A DNA stretch of 64,000 bases, taken from positions 434,001-498,000 of the forward strand of contig JAHCJP010000001.1 in the NCBI GenBank assembly GCA_026126205.1, read 5' to 3'. The stretch comes from Maricaulaceae bacterium. GTDB lineage: Bacteria; Pseudomonadota; Alphaproteobacteria; Caulobacterales; Maricaulaceae. This document shows positions 30,552 to 39,448 of this stretch, piece by piece. The notes beneath the pieces are model-generated. The model worked only from the letters and a program-made list of their open reading frames with translations, searched no databases and had not been told where the DNA came from. Each line of letters opens with the position of its first letter. Positions within the stretch are counted from its first letter, which is position 1. The position numbers and the translations under genes were made by a program.

Positions 30552-31982
30552 ATGAGTTTCAAGGATCTGGGGCTCAGCCCCGCTCTGCTTACGGCGCTGG
30601 ACGACGCCGGTTACACCCAGCCGACCCCCATCCAGAGCGGCGCGATTCCCGTCGCGCTGTCCGGTCGCGACGTTCTGGGCATCGCCCAGACCGGCACCGG
30701 CAAGACCGCCTCTTTCGTGCTGCCGATGATCGAGCGGCTGTCGCGCGGCCGCGCCAAGGCGCGCATGCCGCGCAGCCTGATCGTGGAGCCGACGCGCGAA
30801 CTGGCCGCGCAGGTGGCGGAGAATTTCGAGAAGTACGCCAAGAACTTCAAGCTGAACATGGCGCTGCTGATCGGCGGCGTCGCCTTCGGCCCGCAGGAGA
30901 AAATTCTCAATCAGGGAGCCGACGTGCTGATCGCCACGCCGGGGCGGCTGCTGGATCATTTCGAGCGCGGCAGGCTGCTGCTCAACGGCGTTCAGATCCT
31001 AGTGGTCGACGAGGCCGACCGCATGCTGGACATGGGCTTCATCCCCGATCTGGAGCGGATTTTCAGCCTCACCCCGCCGGTGAAGCAGACGCTGTTCTTC
31101 TCGGCCACCATGCCGCCGGAGATTCAACGGCTGGTCAGCCGTTTCCTGAAGGACCCCGAACGGGTGGAGGTCGCAAAACCCGCCACCACCGCCGCCACCG
31201 TGCGGCAATTGCTGGTGCGCGTTCCGGACCGCACGCCGAAGACCAAGCGCGCCCTGCTGCGCGCCGCGCTGGACCAGCCGGACGTGAAGAACGGCATCAT
31301 CTTCTGCAACCGCAAGCGCGACGTGGACGTGGTCGCCCGCTCGCTGCAGCGCCACAATTATTCCGCCGACCCGATCCATGGCGATCTGGAGCAGCGCCAG
31401 CGCATGGCGACGCTGGACCGGTTCAAGACCGGCGAGCTGCGCTTCCTGGTGGCCAGCGACGTCGCCGCGCGCGGGCTGGACATTCCGGCCGTCAGCCATG
31501 TGTTCAATTTCGACGTCCCGCACCATGCCGACGACTATGTCCACCGCATCGGCCGCACAGGGCGGGCCGGGCTGAGCGGCGTGTCGGTCACCCTCGCCGG
31601 CCCCGAAGACGCCAAGAACCTCGCCGCGGTGGTGAAACTGATCGGCAAGGATATCGAGGAAGTCCGCTTCGGCGGCGGCGCTCCCGCGGCGCCCGAAGCC
31701 GGTGAACCGGCGGCGCAGACGGACGCGCGCGACGGCGACAAACCGGCGTCGGGCCGTTCCCGGTCGCGGCGCGGACGCAAGCCTGCGGACGGGGAGTCCC
31801 GCCCGGCCCCGGCGGCGGACGCCGCCCGTCCGCGCACGCCAGGTGAAAAAGGCGATAGGGAGAGGAGTGAAAAGAGGGGTGATAAGGGGGATGAAAGGCG
31901 GGGTGGAGACAGGAATGAAGATGGTGAGAGGAAGGTAACCGGTTTCGGCGCCGACATGCCCGATTTTTTCAGGCGTCGTTGA
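30552..31982 (+). CDS. DEAD-box ATP-dependent RNA helicase (RhlE-like)
   Basis: This 476-residue protein unwinds RNA duplexes, probably in ribosome assembly or RNA decay. All core motifs are visible: Q motif GYTQPTPIQ, Walker A AQTGTGKT, PTRELAAQ, TPGRLLD, DEAD, SAT, and HRIGRTGRAG in the second RecA domain. From about residue 378 the tail is disordered and highly charged. Its last 40 or so residues (KGDRERSEKRGDKGDE and on) are encoded by an unusual purine-rich stretch. The start at ATG 30552 (MSFKDLGLS) matches the family. RNase E, encoded at the right end, is a known partner of such helicases, but the genes are not linked. Confidence 0.94.
   Translation: MSFKDLGLSPALLTALDDAGYTQPTPIQSGAIPVALSGRDVLGIAQTGTGKTASFVLPMIERLSRGRAKARMPRSLIVEPTRELAAQVAENFEKYAKNFKLNMALLIGGVAFGPQEKILNQGADVLIATPGRLLDHFERGRLLLNGVQILVVDEADRMLDMGFIPDLERIFSLTPPVKQTLFFSATMPPEIQRLVSRFLKDPERVEVAKPATTAATVRQLLVRVPDRTPKTKRALLRAALDQPDVKNGIIFCNRKRDVDVVARSLQRHNYSADPIHGDLEQRQRMATLDRFKTGELRFLVASDVAARGLDIPAVSHVFNFDVPHHADDYVHRIGRTGRAGLSGVSVTLAGPEDAKNLAAVVKLIGKDIEEVRFGGGAPAAPEAGEPAAQTDARDGDKPASGRSRSRRGRKPADGESRPAPAADAARPRTPGEKGDRERSEKRGDKGDERRGGDRNEDGERKVTGFGADMPDFFRRR
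31841..31936 (+). other. Purine-rich, AGG-codon-rich tract inside the helicase gene
   Basis: About 95 bases at the 3' end of the helicase gene are dominated by A and G, with scattered T and very few C, while flanking DNA is strongly GC-balanced. Six Arg codons here are AGG, where the neighbouring genes use mainly CGC/CGG. GAA, AAA, GAT and GGG are also over-used. The reading frame stays open and in phase. It could be a recent insertion, a replication-slippage expansion, or a site prone to ribosome pausing. Confidence 0.7.
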
Positions 31983-32092
31983 GTTTTCCGGGCGGATTCG
32001 GCCGGCCGTTTACAAGATCTTTTCCTTTCCGGCCTATCCTCGCCATGGCTTGGGGACGCGCTGTGCGCAGGGCAGCAGGGAAGGACGTTTAG

Positions 32093-33145
32093 GTGAACGG
32101 ACGGATACTGGGACCGGAAGGGCGCGATCTGGCGCGCAAGGCGCTGGACGAAATGGAGCGCCATGGAATCGCGCCCACCCCGCAGAATTATGCGCTCTGG
32201 GTCTGCTTTGTCAGTGACAGCATCCCTGAACTCTGTGAAGCGATCCAAAAGCACATCGACGAGGCCCTCGCCTTTGACGAACCTTTTCTGGACGGCCTGT
32301 ACGAACGCTTTTTCCACCTGAAGCATATCCAGGACGCGGTGATGGCCAGCAGCGGCGACATGAACGCCGAGCTGATCGCCGTTCGCGAAAGCCTGCAGGC
32401 CGCCGAGGCTCAAACCGCCGCCTATGGCCAGACACTGGCCGGAGCAACCGGTGAGCTAGGCAAAGCCGCCGACCCGGTGGCGCTGAAGCGCATGGTCGAG
32501 ACGCTGGCCGACGCCACCGCCAAGATGCAGCAGCGCGGACGTGATCTGGAGCGGCGGCTTCACGAGACCTCGCGCGAGGTGACGCAGCTTCGCAGCAATC
32601 TCGAACGCGTGCGCGAAGAGGCGATGACGGACGCACTGACCGGAGTCGCCAATCGCAAGCGCTTCGATGAAGCGCTGCGCAAGGCCAAACGGGGCGCCGA
32701 GATCCAGAACGAGGATTTCTGCCTCGTGCTGTGCGACATCGACCATTTCAAGCGCTTCAATGACACTTGGGGACACCAGACCGGCGACCAGATCATCCGG
32801 TTCGTCGCCAGCTGCCTGACCCGCCACGCAGCGGAACACCACGTCGTGGCGCGCTATGGCGGCGAAGAATTCGGCATTGTCATGCCGCGCACCCGTCTCG
32901 CCGAGGCGGCCGACATCGCCGAAAAGGCTCGCCAGACCGTGCAGTCCAAGCGGCTGTTGCGCAAGTCCACCAACGAGGACCTGGGCAATATCACCATCTC
33001 TCTGGGCGTATCACAGCATCGGGACAGCGAAGCTGTAGAATCATTGATCCAGCGTAGCGACACCAACCTCTACAAGTCGAAGCAGGACGGTCGTAACCGC
33101 GTCACCGTCGATGCCGGAACCGGCGCGGTGCGCTCGGCCGCCTGA
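32093..33145 (+). CDS. Diguanylate cyclase (GGDEF domain)
   Basis: This 350-residue cytoplasmic protein is predicted to make cyclic di-GMP. It has no membrane segment. The N-terminal part (about 1-110) is a helical region seen in some alphaproteobacterial cyclases (PTPQNYALWVCFVSDS), then a coiled-coil-like linker, then the GGDEF domain from about residue 175 (MTDALTGVANRKRFDEAL). The active site reads RYGGEEFG at about 255. The position nine to six residues before GGEEF is A..H, not the RxxD inhibitory site. The start is GTG at 32093 after a weak AGG site. Confidence 0.9.
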   Translation: MNGRILGPEGRDLARKALDEMERHGIAPTPQNYALWVCFVSDSIPELCEAIQKHIDEALAFDEPFLDGLYERFFHLKHIQDAVMASSGDMNAELIAVRESLQAAEAQTAAYGQTLAGATGELGKAADPVALKRMVETLADATAKMQQRGRDLERRLHETSREVTQLRSNLERVREEAMTDALTGVANRKRFDEALRKAKRGAEIQNEDFCLVLCDIDHFKRFNDTWGHQTGDQIIRFVASCLTRHAAEHHVVARYGGEEFGIVMPRTRLAEAADIAEKARQTVQSKRLLRKSTNEDLGNITISLGVSQHRDSEAVESLIQRSDTNLYKSKQDGRNRVTVDAGTGAVRSAA

Positions 33146-33241
33146 TCCCTGCGGCGTTGACACGCAGGCTCCCTGCGCTCGACCTGCGGGCGCGGGACGT
33201 GTTTATCTTCCCGGCAAACGAGATGCCGGGAGAGGCCGCCG

Positions 33242-34639
33242 ATGGCGGACACGCTGATCGAACTGACTGACCGCGCCAACGCGTTGAAGGCGCAGGGCAA
33301 GCTTACCGAGGCGATCGACGTTTACGCCGAGGCGGTCAGGGCCTGGCCGAATAGCGGTATCGCCGAACACAATCTGGCTGCGGCGCTTGGCGACGGCGGA
33401 CGGCACGCCGAGGCTGAGCAGCACCTTCGCAAGGCGTTCACGAAGGGGGTGGACGCGCCGGAGACCTGGTTGGTGCTGGCGAGAACGATGCAGAACCTGT
33501 TCCGCCAGGACGAGGCCGAGACCGCATTCCGGGAGGCGCTGAAACGCCGCCCCGCCATGTTCGACGCTCATAGGGAGCTGGCGCAGCTGATCTGGATGCG
33601 CACCGGTGATGCCCAAGCGGCGCTGGCCCCGCTGGAAGCCGCCATCGCCGCGATGCCCGGCGATCCGGCCCTGAAGCTGCTGAAAGCCAAGACCCTGGAG
33701 TTCACCGGCGACCTTGACGGCGGCTACCGCGAGCTTGCGGCGATGCTGTCACAGTTCCCGGACGAATCCGCGCTGCTGGTTCCGGCCTCCCACCTGGCCG
33801 TGATGACCGGCCGCACGCAGGCGGCGGTTGAACACGCCGAACGGTCCGTCCGCGCCAGGCCTGAAGACCCGTTATCTCTGGCAGCGCTGGCCTTTGCCCT
33901 GCTCGCCGCCGGCGACGCGCCTCGTGCGGCGGAGATCGCTGCGCGCTTCAGGGCGCAACAGCCGCTGGACCAGCACGCCATCGCCCTTCAGGCCACTGCC
34001 TGGCGGATGATGGACGACCCGCGTTACCGCAGTCTCTATGACTATGACGCCTTCGTGCGCCCCTACCGCATCGACGCGCCGCAGGGCTGGCGCGATCGCG
34101 ACCATTACCTGAAAGAGCTGGCCGAAGGGCTGAAGACCGTGCACCCCTACAAGACCCACCCTTTCGGCCAGTCGGTGCGCCATGGCAGCCAGCTTCCGGA
34201 CCTGCTGGCTGTCGATCATCCGGCGATCCGCGCCTTTCCGCAGGCCATCGCCGGCCCGGTGGCGGCGCATTTGGAACATCTCGGCAAGGGCGACGACCCG
34301 GTGCGCGCCCGCAATACAGGGCGCTGGCGCATTCACGGCATCTGGTCGGTCTGGCTGAGCCCCGGCGGCTTCCACGCCGACCATGTGCACCCGGCCGGCT
34401 GGCTATCGTCAGCCTGTTACATCGAACTGCCGGCCGCTGTGAACGCCGGCGGCAAGGAGGGCTGGATCAAATATGGCGAACCGGGCCTTGCCACCGCCCC
34501 GCCATTGGGGCCAGAGCATTTCATCAGGCCCGAGCCCGGGGTGCTGGCCCTGTTCCCGTCCTACATGTGGCACGGCACCATTCCGTTCTCCGGCGACCAG
34601 CCGCGCCTGACCGTGGCGCTCGACATCGTTCCCGATTGA
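33242..34639 (+). CDS. TPR protein with C-terminal putative 2OG-Fe(II) oxygenase domain
   Basis: This 465-residue protein has about six tetratricopeptide-like helical repeats in the first 265 residues (for example TEAIDVYAEAVRAWPNSG). The last 100 residues match the putative 2OG-Fe(II) oxygenase type: iron ligands in GGFHADHVHPAGW (HxD-like) and in YMWHGTIPFSG, and a 2-oxoglutarate-binding Arg in RLTVALDIVPD. It may hydroxylate a protein or peptide held by the repeats. Substrate unknown. It stands alone after the diguanylate cyclase gene. Confidence 0.85.
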   Translation: MADTLIELTDRANALKAQGKLTEAIDVYAEAVRAWPNSGIAEHNLAAALGDGGRHAEAEQHLRKAFTKGVDAPETWLVLARTMQNLFRQDEAETAFREALKRRPAMFDAHRELAQLIWMRTGDAQAALAPLEAAIAAMPGDPALKLLKAKTLEFTGDLDGGYRELAAMLSQFPDESALLVPASHLAVMTGRTQAAVEHAERSVRARPEDPLSLAALAFALLAAGDAPRAAEIAARFRAQQPLDQHAIALQATAWRMMDDPRYRSLYDYDAFVRPYRIDAPQGWRDRDHYLKELAEGLKTVHPYKTHPFGQSVRHGSQLPDLLAVDHPAIRAFPQAIAGPVAAHLEHLGKGDDPVRARNTGRWRIHGIWSVWLSPGGFHADHVHPAGWLSSACYIELPAAVNAGGKEGWIKYGEPGLATAPPLGPEHFIRPEPGVLALFPSYMWHGTIPFSGDQPRLTVALDIVPD

Positions 34640-34698
34640 CGCTTTCCCGCCCGGCGTGCAGGCGCCATGCTCCGCCCAGCAAAGCCGGGGGAATAGGA

Positions 34699-35424
34699 AT
34701 GGGGCGAACCTACAAGCTGCGCGGCGAGGCCAATTTCAAATGGCGCGGCGCCGACGTCTCGCGGGTGGAGAATTTTTCAGACATCGTCTTCGCCCTGGTG
34801 CTGACGCTGGCCGCCGTGCAGACGGTGCCGGCGGCGTTTGACGATCTCACCGGCCTCTGGCGCGACGCGCTGGCGCTGGCTGCCTGCTTTGCGCTGATCA
34901 TGCTGATCTGGCGAACCCACCATGTGTATTTCCGGCGTTACGGCCTTGAGGACGGTCTGGTGACTATCCTCAACGCCGTGCTTTTGTTCTTGGTTCTCGC
35001 CTACATATTCCCGCTAAAATTCATGGCTGATTTCGTTGTGCGCTTTAACACCGGGGGGTTCGCCAGCGGAGCCGAAGTCGCCGCCGCCCTCAGCCTTGAT
35101 CAGGTTCCGTGGCTGTATGTGATTTATGGCGGCTTCTACGCCGCGGTGAACGGGGTATTCGCCCTGCTCTACGCTCACGCCTTGCGCCGCGCCGGCGCCC
35201 TGGGCCTTGATGCGCGCGAAGGCGCATACACACGCTTCGAGATCGAACAGGCGCTGGGCATTATCGCGCTGACGGCGGTGATCGTGATCCTGGCCTTCTC
35301 CCTGCCTGTGTTCATCGCACCCTTCGTGGGCATTCTGTTCGCGCTGATCGGGCTGGTGTCATGGCTGTGCGGCCAACGCGCCGAGGCGCGGGCGAAAGCC
35401 GCGGAAGCCGCAGAAGCCGCCTAA
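34699..35424 (+). CDS. TMEM175-like membrane protein (potassium channel family)
   Basis: This 241-residue protein has about six hydrophobic segments. The first helix carries RVENFSDIVFALVLTL, matching the R-x3-FSD signature of TMEM175 proteins, which are potassium-selective or -permeable channels without the usual P-loop. A later FIAPFVGILFALIGL helix and an Ala/Glu-rich cytoplasmic tail (KAAEAAEAA) follow. The start ATG 34699 has a GGGGGAATAGGA upstream region. Its stop overlaps the stop of the convergent GST gene. Confidence 0.8.
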   Translation: MGRTYKLRGEANFKWRGADVSRVENFSDIVFALVLTLAAVQTVPAAFDDLTGLWRDALALAACFALIMLIWRTHHVYFRRYGLEDGLVTILNAVLLFLVLAYIFPLKFMADFVVRFNTGGFASGAEVAAALSLDQVPWLYVIYGGFYAAVNGVFALLYAHALRRAGALGLDAREGAYTRFEIEQALGIIALTAVIVILAFSLPVFIAPFVGILFALIGLVSWLCGQRAEARAKAAEAAEAA

Positions 35425-36023
35425 GCCGCCGGCGGTTCGGTTTCCTGGAACGAGGGGCGGACGCGCCAGCGCTCGAAGAAACCGGCCAGCGCTTCCCTGC
35501 CGTCGCGCCACGCGCTTTCCGGATAGCGGAAATCGAGATAACCGAGCGCCACGGCGACACCGAGCGAGCCGAGATCGGTGGCGTTGGCGAAGGCGCCGGA
35601 ATCCCCCTCCAGTTCGTCCAGCGCACGGGCGATGCCCCGCTCCTGCCGGCCGATCCAGAAGTCATAGCGCAGCTTGGCGTCGCGGCTGGTCTCGATCCGG
35701 CGTCCCACCGTCAGGTCCATAAGACCGTCGGCCAGCGCCACCAGCCGCAACACCCGCCAGCGTGCAGGGCCGCTGGCCGGCGTCCAGCGCGGCTCGGACA
35801 GCGTGTCGAGGTATTCGCAGATCAGCCGCGAATCGACCATGGCCGGGGCGTCGTTGCGCGCCAGAGCAGGCACCTTGCCCAGCGGGTTGGCGGCCAGCAG
35901 GTCCGGTGAATCGTCAAAGGGGTGGGCGGCCACCTCCTCAACCCGCGACTGCAGCCCCTTTTCCCGGATGAGAATCCGGCATTTACGCGAATATGGCGAC
36001 GTCGGCGAATACAGCAGACGCAT
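35421..36023 (-). CDS. Glutathione S-transferase family protein
   Basis: This 200-residue protein has a thioredoxin-like N-terminal domain (MRLLYSPTSPYSRKCRI, with candidate Ser and Cys residues for thiol activation) and the cis-proline/Glu-Ser glutathione site (LGKVPAL and MVDSRLICEYLD). An all-helical C-terminal domain follows. Substrates are unknown; detoxification or Fe-S-related thiol chemistry are both possible. It is transcribed toward the TMEM175-like gene, with stop codons overlapping. Confidence 0.9.
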   Translation of the reverse strand: MRLLYSPTSPYSRKCRILIREKGLQSRVEEVAAHPFDDSPDLLAANPLGKVPALARNDAPAMVDSRLICEYLDTLSEPRWTPASGPARWRVLRLVALADGLMDLTVGRRIETSRDAKLRYDFWIGRQERGIARALDELEGDSGAFANATDLGSLGVAVALGYLDFRYPESAWRDGREALAGFFERWRVRPSFQETEPPAA

Positions 36024-36134
36024 GTCCCAAGCCCCCTCGGAAGCGCCAACGCGGGCGCTTTTTCCAGCCTAGCGCGGTCCGCCGCCGGGAAAAGCGAAAT
36101 CGGCGGGCAATCCACCGCTGCTTGCAGTAGCGCC

Positions 36135-36491
36135 TCAGGCCTTGGCCGCCACCAGCGTCACGCTCTCGCCGCAACCGCAGGCGTCGGTCTGGTTCGGATT
36201 GCGGAACACGAATTTCGAGTGCAGCGGAGTGACTTCGAAATCGATCTGCACGCCCAGCAAGAACAGCAGCGAACTTGAATCGACCACGATCGACACGCCC
36301 TTGTCGTCCACGCGCTCGTCCAGTGGCGCCGGCTCGGCCACGTAATCCATGACGTATTCCATGCCGGCGCAGCCGCCATTCTTGACGCCGACGCGCAGAT
36401 AGCCCGCGCCGCGGCCGGCCATCAGCGCCTTGACGCGCTCCGCCGCAGCGTCGGTCAGGGTCAAGGCCTTGGGTCGTTCACGAGTCATCAT
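36135..36491 (-). CDS. sufA: A-type Fe-S carrier protein
   Basis: This 118-residue protein delivers or holds Fe-S clusters. The three ligand cysteines are present: one in GGCAGM near residue 40 and two in DACGCGES near residue 105. It is the last gene of the isc/suf operon. The start is one of two tandem ATG codons (36491 or 36488). It begins nine bases after the SufT-type gene ends. Confidence 0.95.
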   Translation of the reverse strand: MMTRERPKALTLTDAAAERVKALMAGRGAGYLRVGVKNGGCAGMEYVMDYVAEPAPLDERVDDKGVSIVVDSSSLLFLLGVQIDFEVTPLHSKFVFRNPNQTDACGCGESVTLVAAKA

Positions 36492-36500
36492 TCTTCCAGT

Positions 36501-36923
36501 CTACAGCATGTTCAGCGCCAGGCGCGCCTCGTCGCTCATCCGGTCGGGCGTCCAGGGCGGATCGAACACCAAATTCACCACCACGCGCTCGACGCCATCG
36601 ACGCCTTCCGCCGCCGTCTGCACCCAGCCGGGCATTTCGCCGGCGACGGGACAGCCGGGGGCCGTCAGCGTCATTTCGATCTTCAGCGTCCGGTCGTCTT
36701 CCAGATCGACCTTGTAGATCAGGCCAAGTTCATAAATATCGACGGGAATTTCAGGATCATAGACGGTCTTCATCGCCGTGATCACGTCATCGGTGATGCG
36801 GGCGACCTCGTCTTGTGGAATCGCATTTTCCGTCTTCGGCGCAGGTGCGGCTTGCGCCTCCGCCGCCGGGGGCGGCGCCGACAGGTCGATCACGTCACGG
36901 GTTCTGGCGCTGCGGTCCATCAT
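36501..36923 (-). CDS. sufT: SUF-associated MIP18/DUF59 protein (SufT-like)
   Basis: This 140-residue protein of the MIP18/DUF59 family helps mature or transfer Fe-S clusters. After a Pro/Ala-rich, probably flexible N-terminus (about 1-35), the domain has VYDPEIPVDIYELGLIY and LTAPGCPVAGEMPGWV, whose Cys is the likely ligand. The ATG at 36923 sits six bases past the sufS stop. An in-frame extension upstream shows no homology. Confidence 0.93.
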   Translation of the reverse strand: MMDRSARTRDVIDLSAPPPAAEAQAAPAPKTENAIPQDEVARITDDVITAMKTVYDPEIPVDIYELGLIYKVDLEDDRTLKIEMTLTAPGCPVAGEMPGWVQTAAEGVDGVERVVVNLVFDPPWTPDRMSDEARLALNML

Positions 36924-36928
36924 GCCCC

Positions 36929-38167
36929 TCAGATAAGAAATTCCCGCGCCTTCGCCACCGCCGCGATGAAGGCGCCGGCGTCGGCGGGCGTGTTGTAGAT
37001 GGCGAAGCTGGCGCGCGCCGTAGACGTGACGCCGAAACGGCGCATCAGCGGTTGGGCGCAATGATGGCCGGCGCGCACGGCGACGCCATACCGGTCCATG
37101 ATCTGCGCCAGGTCATGGGCGTGCAGGCCGTCGACCGAGAAGCTGAGGATCGCGCCCTTGCCGGGCGCGGTTCCAATGATCCGCGCGCCAGGGATGTCTC
37201 TCAGCCCCGCCGCGGCCTGCCCGTAGAGCGCCGCCTCATGCGCCATGATCGCGTTTTTATCGAACTGCGACAGCCATTTGATCGCCGCGGCCATGCCGAT
37301 CACGTCGGCGATAGCGGGGGTTCCGGCCTCGAACTTGTGGGGGACGTCGGCGAAGGTGACGCGGTCTTCGTAAACGTCGGCGATCATCTCGCCGCCACCC
37401 TGCCACGGGCCCAGCCGCTCCAGCCAGTCACCCTTGGCGTAAAGCGCGCCGGCGCCCGAGGGGCCGTAGAGCTTGTGGCCGGTGAAGACATAGAAATCAC
37501 AGCCGATCGCCCGAACATCCACCGGCAGATGCACGGCGGCCTGCGCACCGTCGAACAGCACGGGAACGCCTTTGGCGTGGGCCATTTCGGTGATGGCGCG
37601 GGCGTCGTTGACCGTGCCGAGCACGTTCGACATGTGGGTGATGGCGAGCAGTTTGGTGCGCTGGCCGATCAGGCTTTCCAGATGCGCCATGTCCAGCGCG
37701 CCGTCATCAGTCACCCGCGCCCAGCGCACGACGGCGCCCTTGCGTTCCGCCAGCAGCAACCAGGGCACGATGTTGGAGTGATGCTCCATCTGCGAAATGA
37801 TGATTGCGTCGCCCTCGCCCAGGCTTTCGCCAAGGCTGAAGGCGACCAGATTCACCGCTTCCGTGGCGCCGCGGGTGAAGACGATTTCTTCCGGTCTGGC
37901 GACGTTCAGAAAGTTGGCCACCGTCTCGCGCGCCGCCTCGAAGGCCGTGGTCGCCTCATTGGCCAGCGTGTGCAGGCCGCGATGCACATTGGCGTAGGAC
38001 TGCCGGTAAACGTTTGAAACCGCGTCGATAACGCTGTCCGGCTTCTGGGCGCTGGCGGCGCTGTCGAGATAGACCAGCGGGTGACCGTTGATCTGGCGCT
38101 TCAGGATCGGGAACTGGGCGCGGATGGCGGCGATGTCGAGCGCCGGGGCCTTGACGGGCGCGTTCAT
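36929..38167 (-). CDS. sufS: Cysteine desulfurase SufS (class II)
   Basis: This PLP enzyme takes sulfur from cysteine for the SUF scaffold. It has 412 residues. The PLP lysine is in FTGHKLYGPSG and the persulfide cysteine in RAGHHCAQPLM, the class II pattern. Its ATG at 38167 overlaps the sufD stop. No separate sufE is seen in this window, so the activator gene may lie elsewhere. Confidence 0.96.
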   Translation of the reverse strand: MNAPVKAPALDIAAIRAQFPILKRQINGHPLVYLDSAASAQKPDSVIDAVSNVYRQSYANVHRGLHTLANEATTAFEAARETVANFLNVARPEEIVFTRGATEAVNLVAFSLGESLGEGDAIIISQMEHHSNIVPWLLLAERKGAVVRWARVTDDGALDMAHLESLIGQRTKLLAITHMSNVLGTVNDARAITEMAHAKGVPVLFDGAQAAVHLPVDVRAIGCDFYVFTGHKLYGPSGAGALYAKGDWLERLGPWQGGGEMIADVYEDRVTFADVPHKFEAGTPAIADVIGMAAAIKWLSQFDKNAIMAHEAALYGQAAAGLRDIPGARIIGTAPGKGAILSFSVDGLHAHDLAQIMDRYGVAVRAGHHCAQPLMRRFGVTSTARASFAIYNTPADAGAFIAAVAKAREFLI

Positions 38168-39270
38168 GACAGGCCCTCCAGCCCTTGCCGCAAGCGGGCG
38201 GACAGCCGGTCGCGGACCGCCTCGTCCGTCACCGGTTGCAGCGGTTCGGCGAGGAAGCTTTCGATCAGCAGCGCCCGCGCCTGCGCCTCGGGCAGGCTGC
38301 GCTGGCGCAGGTAGAACAGGGCGTCGCGGTCAAGCTGGCCCAGGGCGTTACCGTGGGCGCACTGAACGTCGTCGGCATAGATTTCCAGTTCCGGCTTGGC
38401 GTCGATTTCGGCTTTTGAATCAAGCAGAAGCGCACGGTGGTTCATCCGCGCGTCGGTCTTCTGCGCCGCGCGGCGCACGACGATCTTGCCGCGGAAAACG
38501 CCCTGCGCCCCGCCCGCCGCCGCGCCCTTGCACAGCTGGGAAAGCGAGCCGCCGGGGCCGGTATGTTCGGTGACGCTGGTCAGGTCGGCATGGCGGCCGG
38601 AGTGCAGAAGATAGACGGCATTCAATACCGCTTCCGCCCCCTCTCCAGGGTGCAATAAATGGGTCTCCAACCGGCATAACACCCCCCCAAAGGTGACCTC
38701 GGTCTGATGAAAGCGCGACCGGGCGCCGATCTCGGCCCCGCCGGAGACGACGATCACCCCCGGCCCGCCGGATTCGACGACGCGATCCAGCCGCGCCCCG
38801 GCGCCGAGGCGGTAGAGGATGGCGATGTTGGTGAAACCGCCCTCGCCGGCGCCGTAATGCTCGGTGACGCGGGCCGCGGCGCCGTCCGGAACCTCGACCA
38901 GAACGATGCGGTGCCCGGCGCCGGCTTCGGCGCGGGCGGCCAGCGTCAGATGCTCGCCGTCCGACAGGCGGAACACCAGCGCATCGCCGCCCAGCGCGGC
39001 GGCCAGACGCGGCAGCAGGTTCTGCGGCGCATGCTCCACCGGGCTTTCGCGGTCGGCGGGGCGCGAGCTTTCAAAGGCCAGCGCGCCCTGCGCCACGGAA
39101 AGGCCGGACAGCGCCCGGCGCAGATCGGTCCATTTCCACGCCTCGGCGCGCTTCGCCGGCAGGCCCTGCGCGCTCAGCGCGTCGCGCAGTTCCGCCCGCC
39201 AGCCGCTGGCGCCGTCCAGCGCGGCGATCAGCGCCGCCTCGCCGTCATGGGGTTTGAAATGCGCGTTCAT
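38164..39270 (-). CDS. sufD: Fe-S cluster assembly protein SufD
   Basis: This partner of SufB in the SufBC2D scaffold has 368 residues. It shows the beta-helix core and the C-terminal family end (CAHGNALGQLDRDALFYLRQR, then ARALLIESFLAEPL), which mirrors the end of SufB. It is separated from sufC by a 178-base gap filled by a palindromic repeat pair. Confidence 0.94.
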   Translation of the reverse strand: MNAHFKPHDGEAALIAALDGASGWRAELRDALSAQGLPAKRAEAWKWTDLRRALSGLSVAQGALAFESSRPADRESPVEHAPQNLLPRLAAALGGDALVFRLSDGEHLTLAARAEAGAGHRIVLVEVPDGAAARVTEHYGAGEGGFTNIAILYRLGAGARLDRVVESGGPGVIVVSGGAEIGARSRFHQTEVTFGGVLCRLETHLLHPGEGAEAVLNAVYLLHSGRHADLTSVTEHTGPGGSLSQLCKGAAAGGAQGVFRGKIVVRRAAQKTDARMNHRALLLDSKAEIDAKPELEIYADDVQCAHGNALGQLDRDALFYLRQRSLPEAQARALLIESFLAEPLQPVTDEAVRDRLSARLRQGLEGLS

Positions 39271-39281
39271 GCGGCGCCCCC

Positions 39282-39426
39282 TTCATCCTCCCCCTCGACG
39301 GGGGAGGTCGGCCCAAAGGGCCGGGAGGGGGTGAGACGCGCAAACGCAAGCCGTGTAAACGCATGCGTCGCCCACCCCTTCAGTCCGGCTTCGCCGGCCA
39401 CCTTGCCCATCAAGGGGAAGGATGAA
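39282..39426. repeat. REP-like inverted module pair between sufC and sufD (copy A1)
   Basis: This 145-base element begins TTCATCCT and ends AGGATGAA. It consists of two modules facing each other around a short spacer. Each module has a CCTCCCC...GGGGAGG hairpin, a variable inner hairpin (39309-39323 CGGCCC-AAA-GGGCCG; 39383-39399 GTCCGGC-TTC-GCCGGCC with one mismatch), and a GGGAGGGGGTGAG-like arm. The arms could also pair with each other to form a cloverleaf. Another pair, A2, lies between sufB and sufC. Confidence 0.85.
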
Positions 39427-39448
39427 ATGGCGCTTCGCGAGTCGGTCA

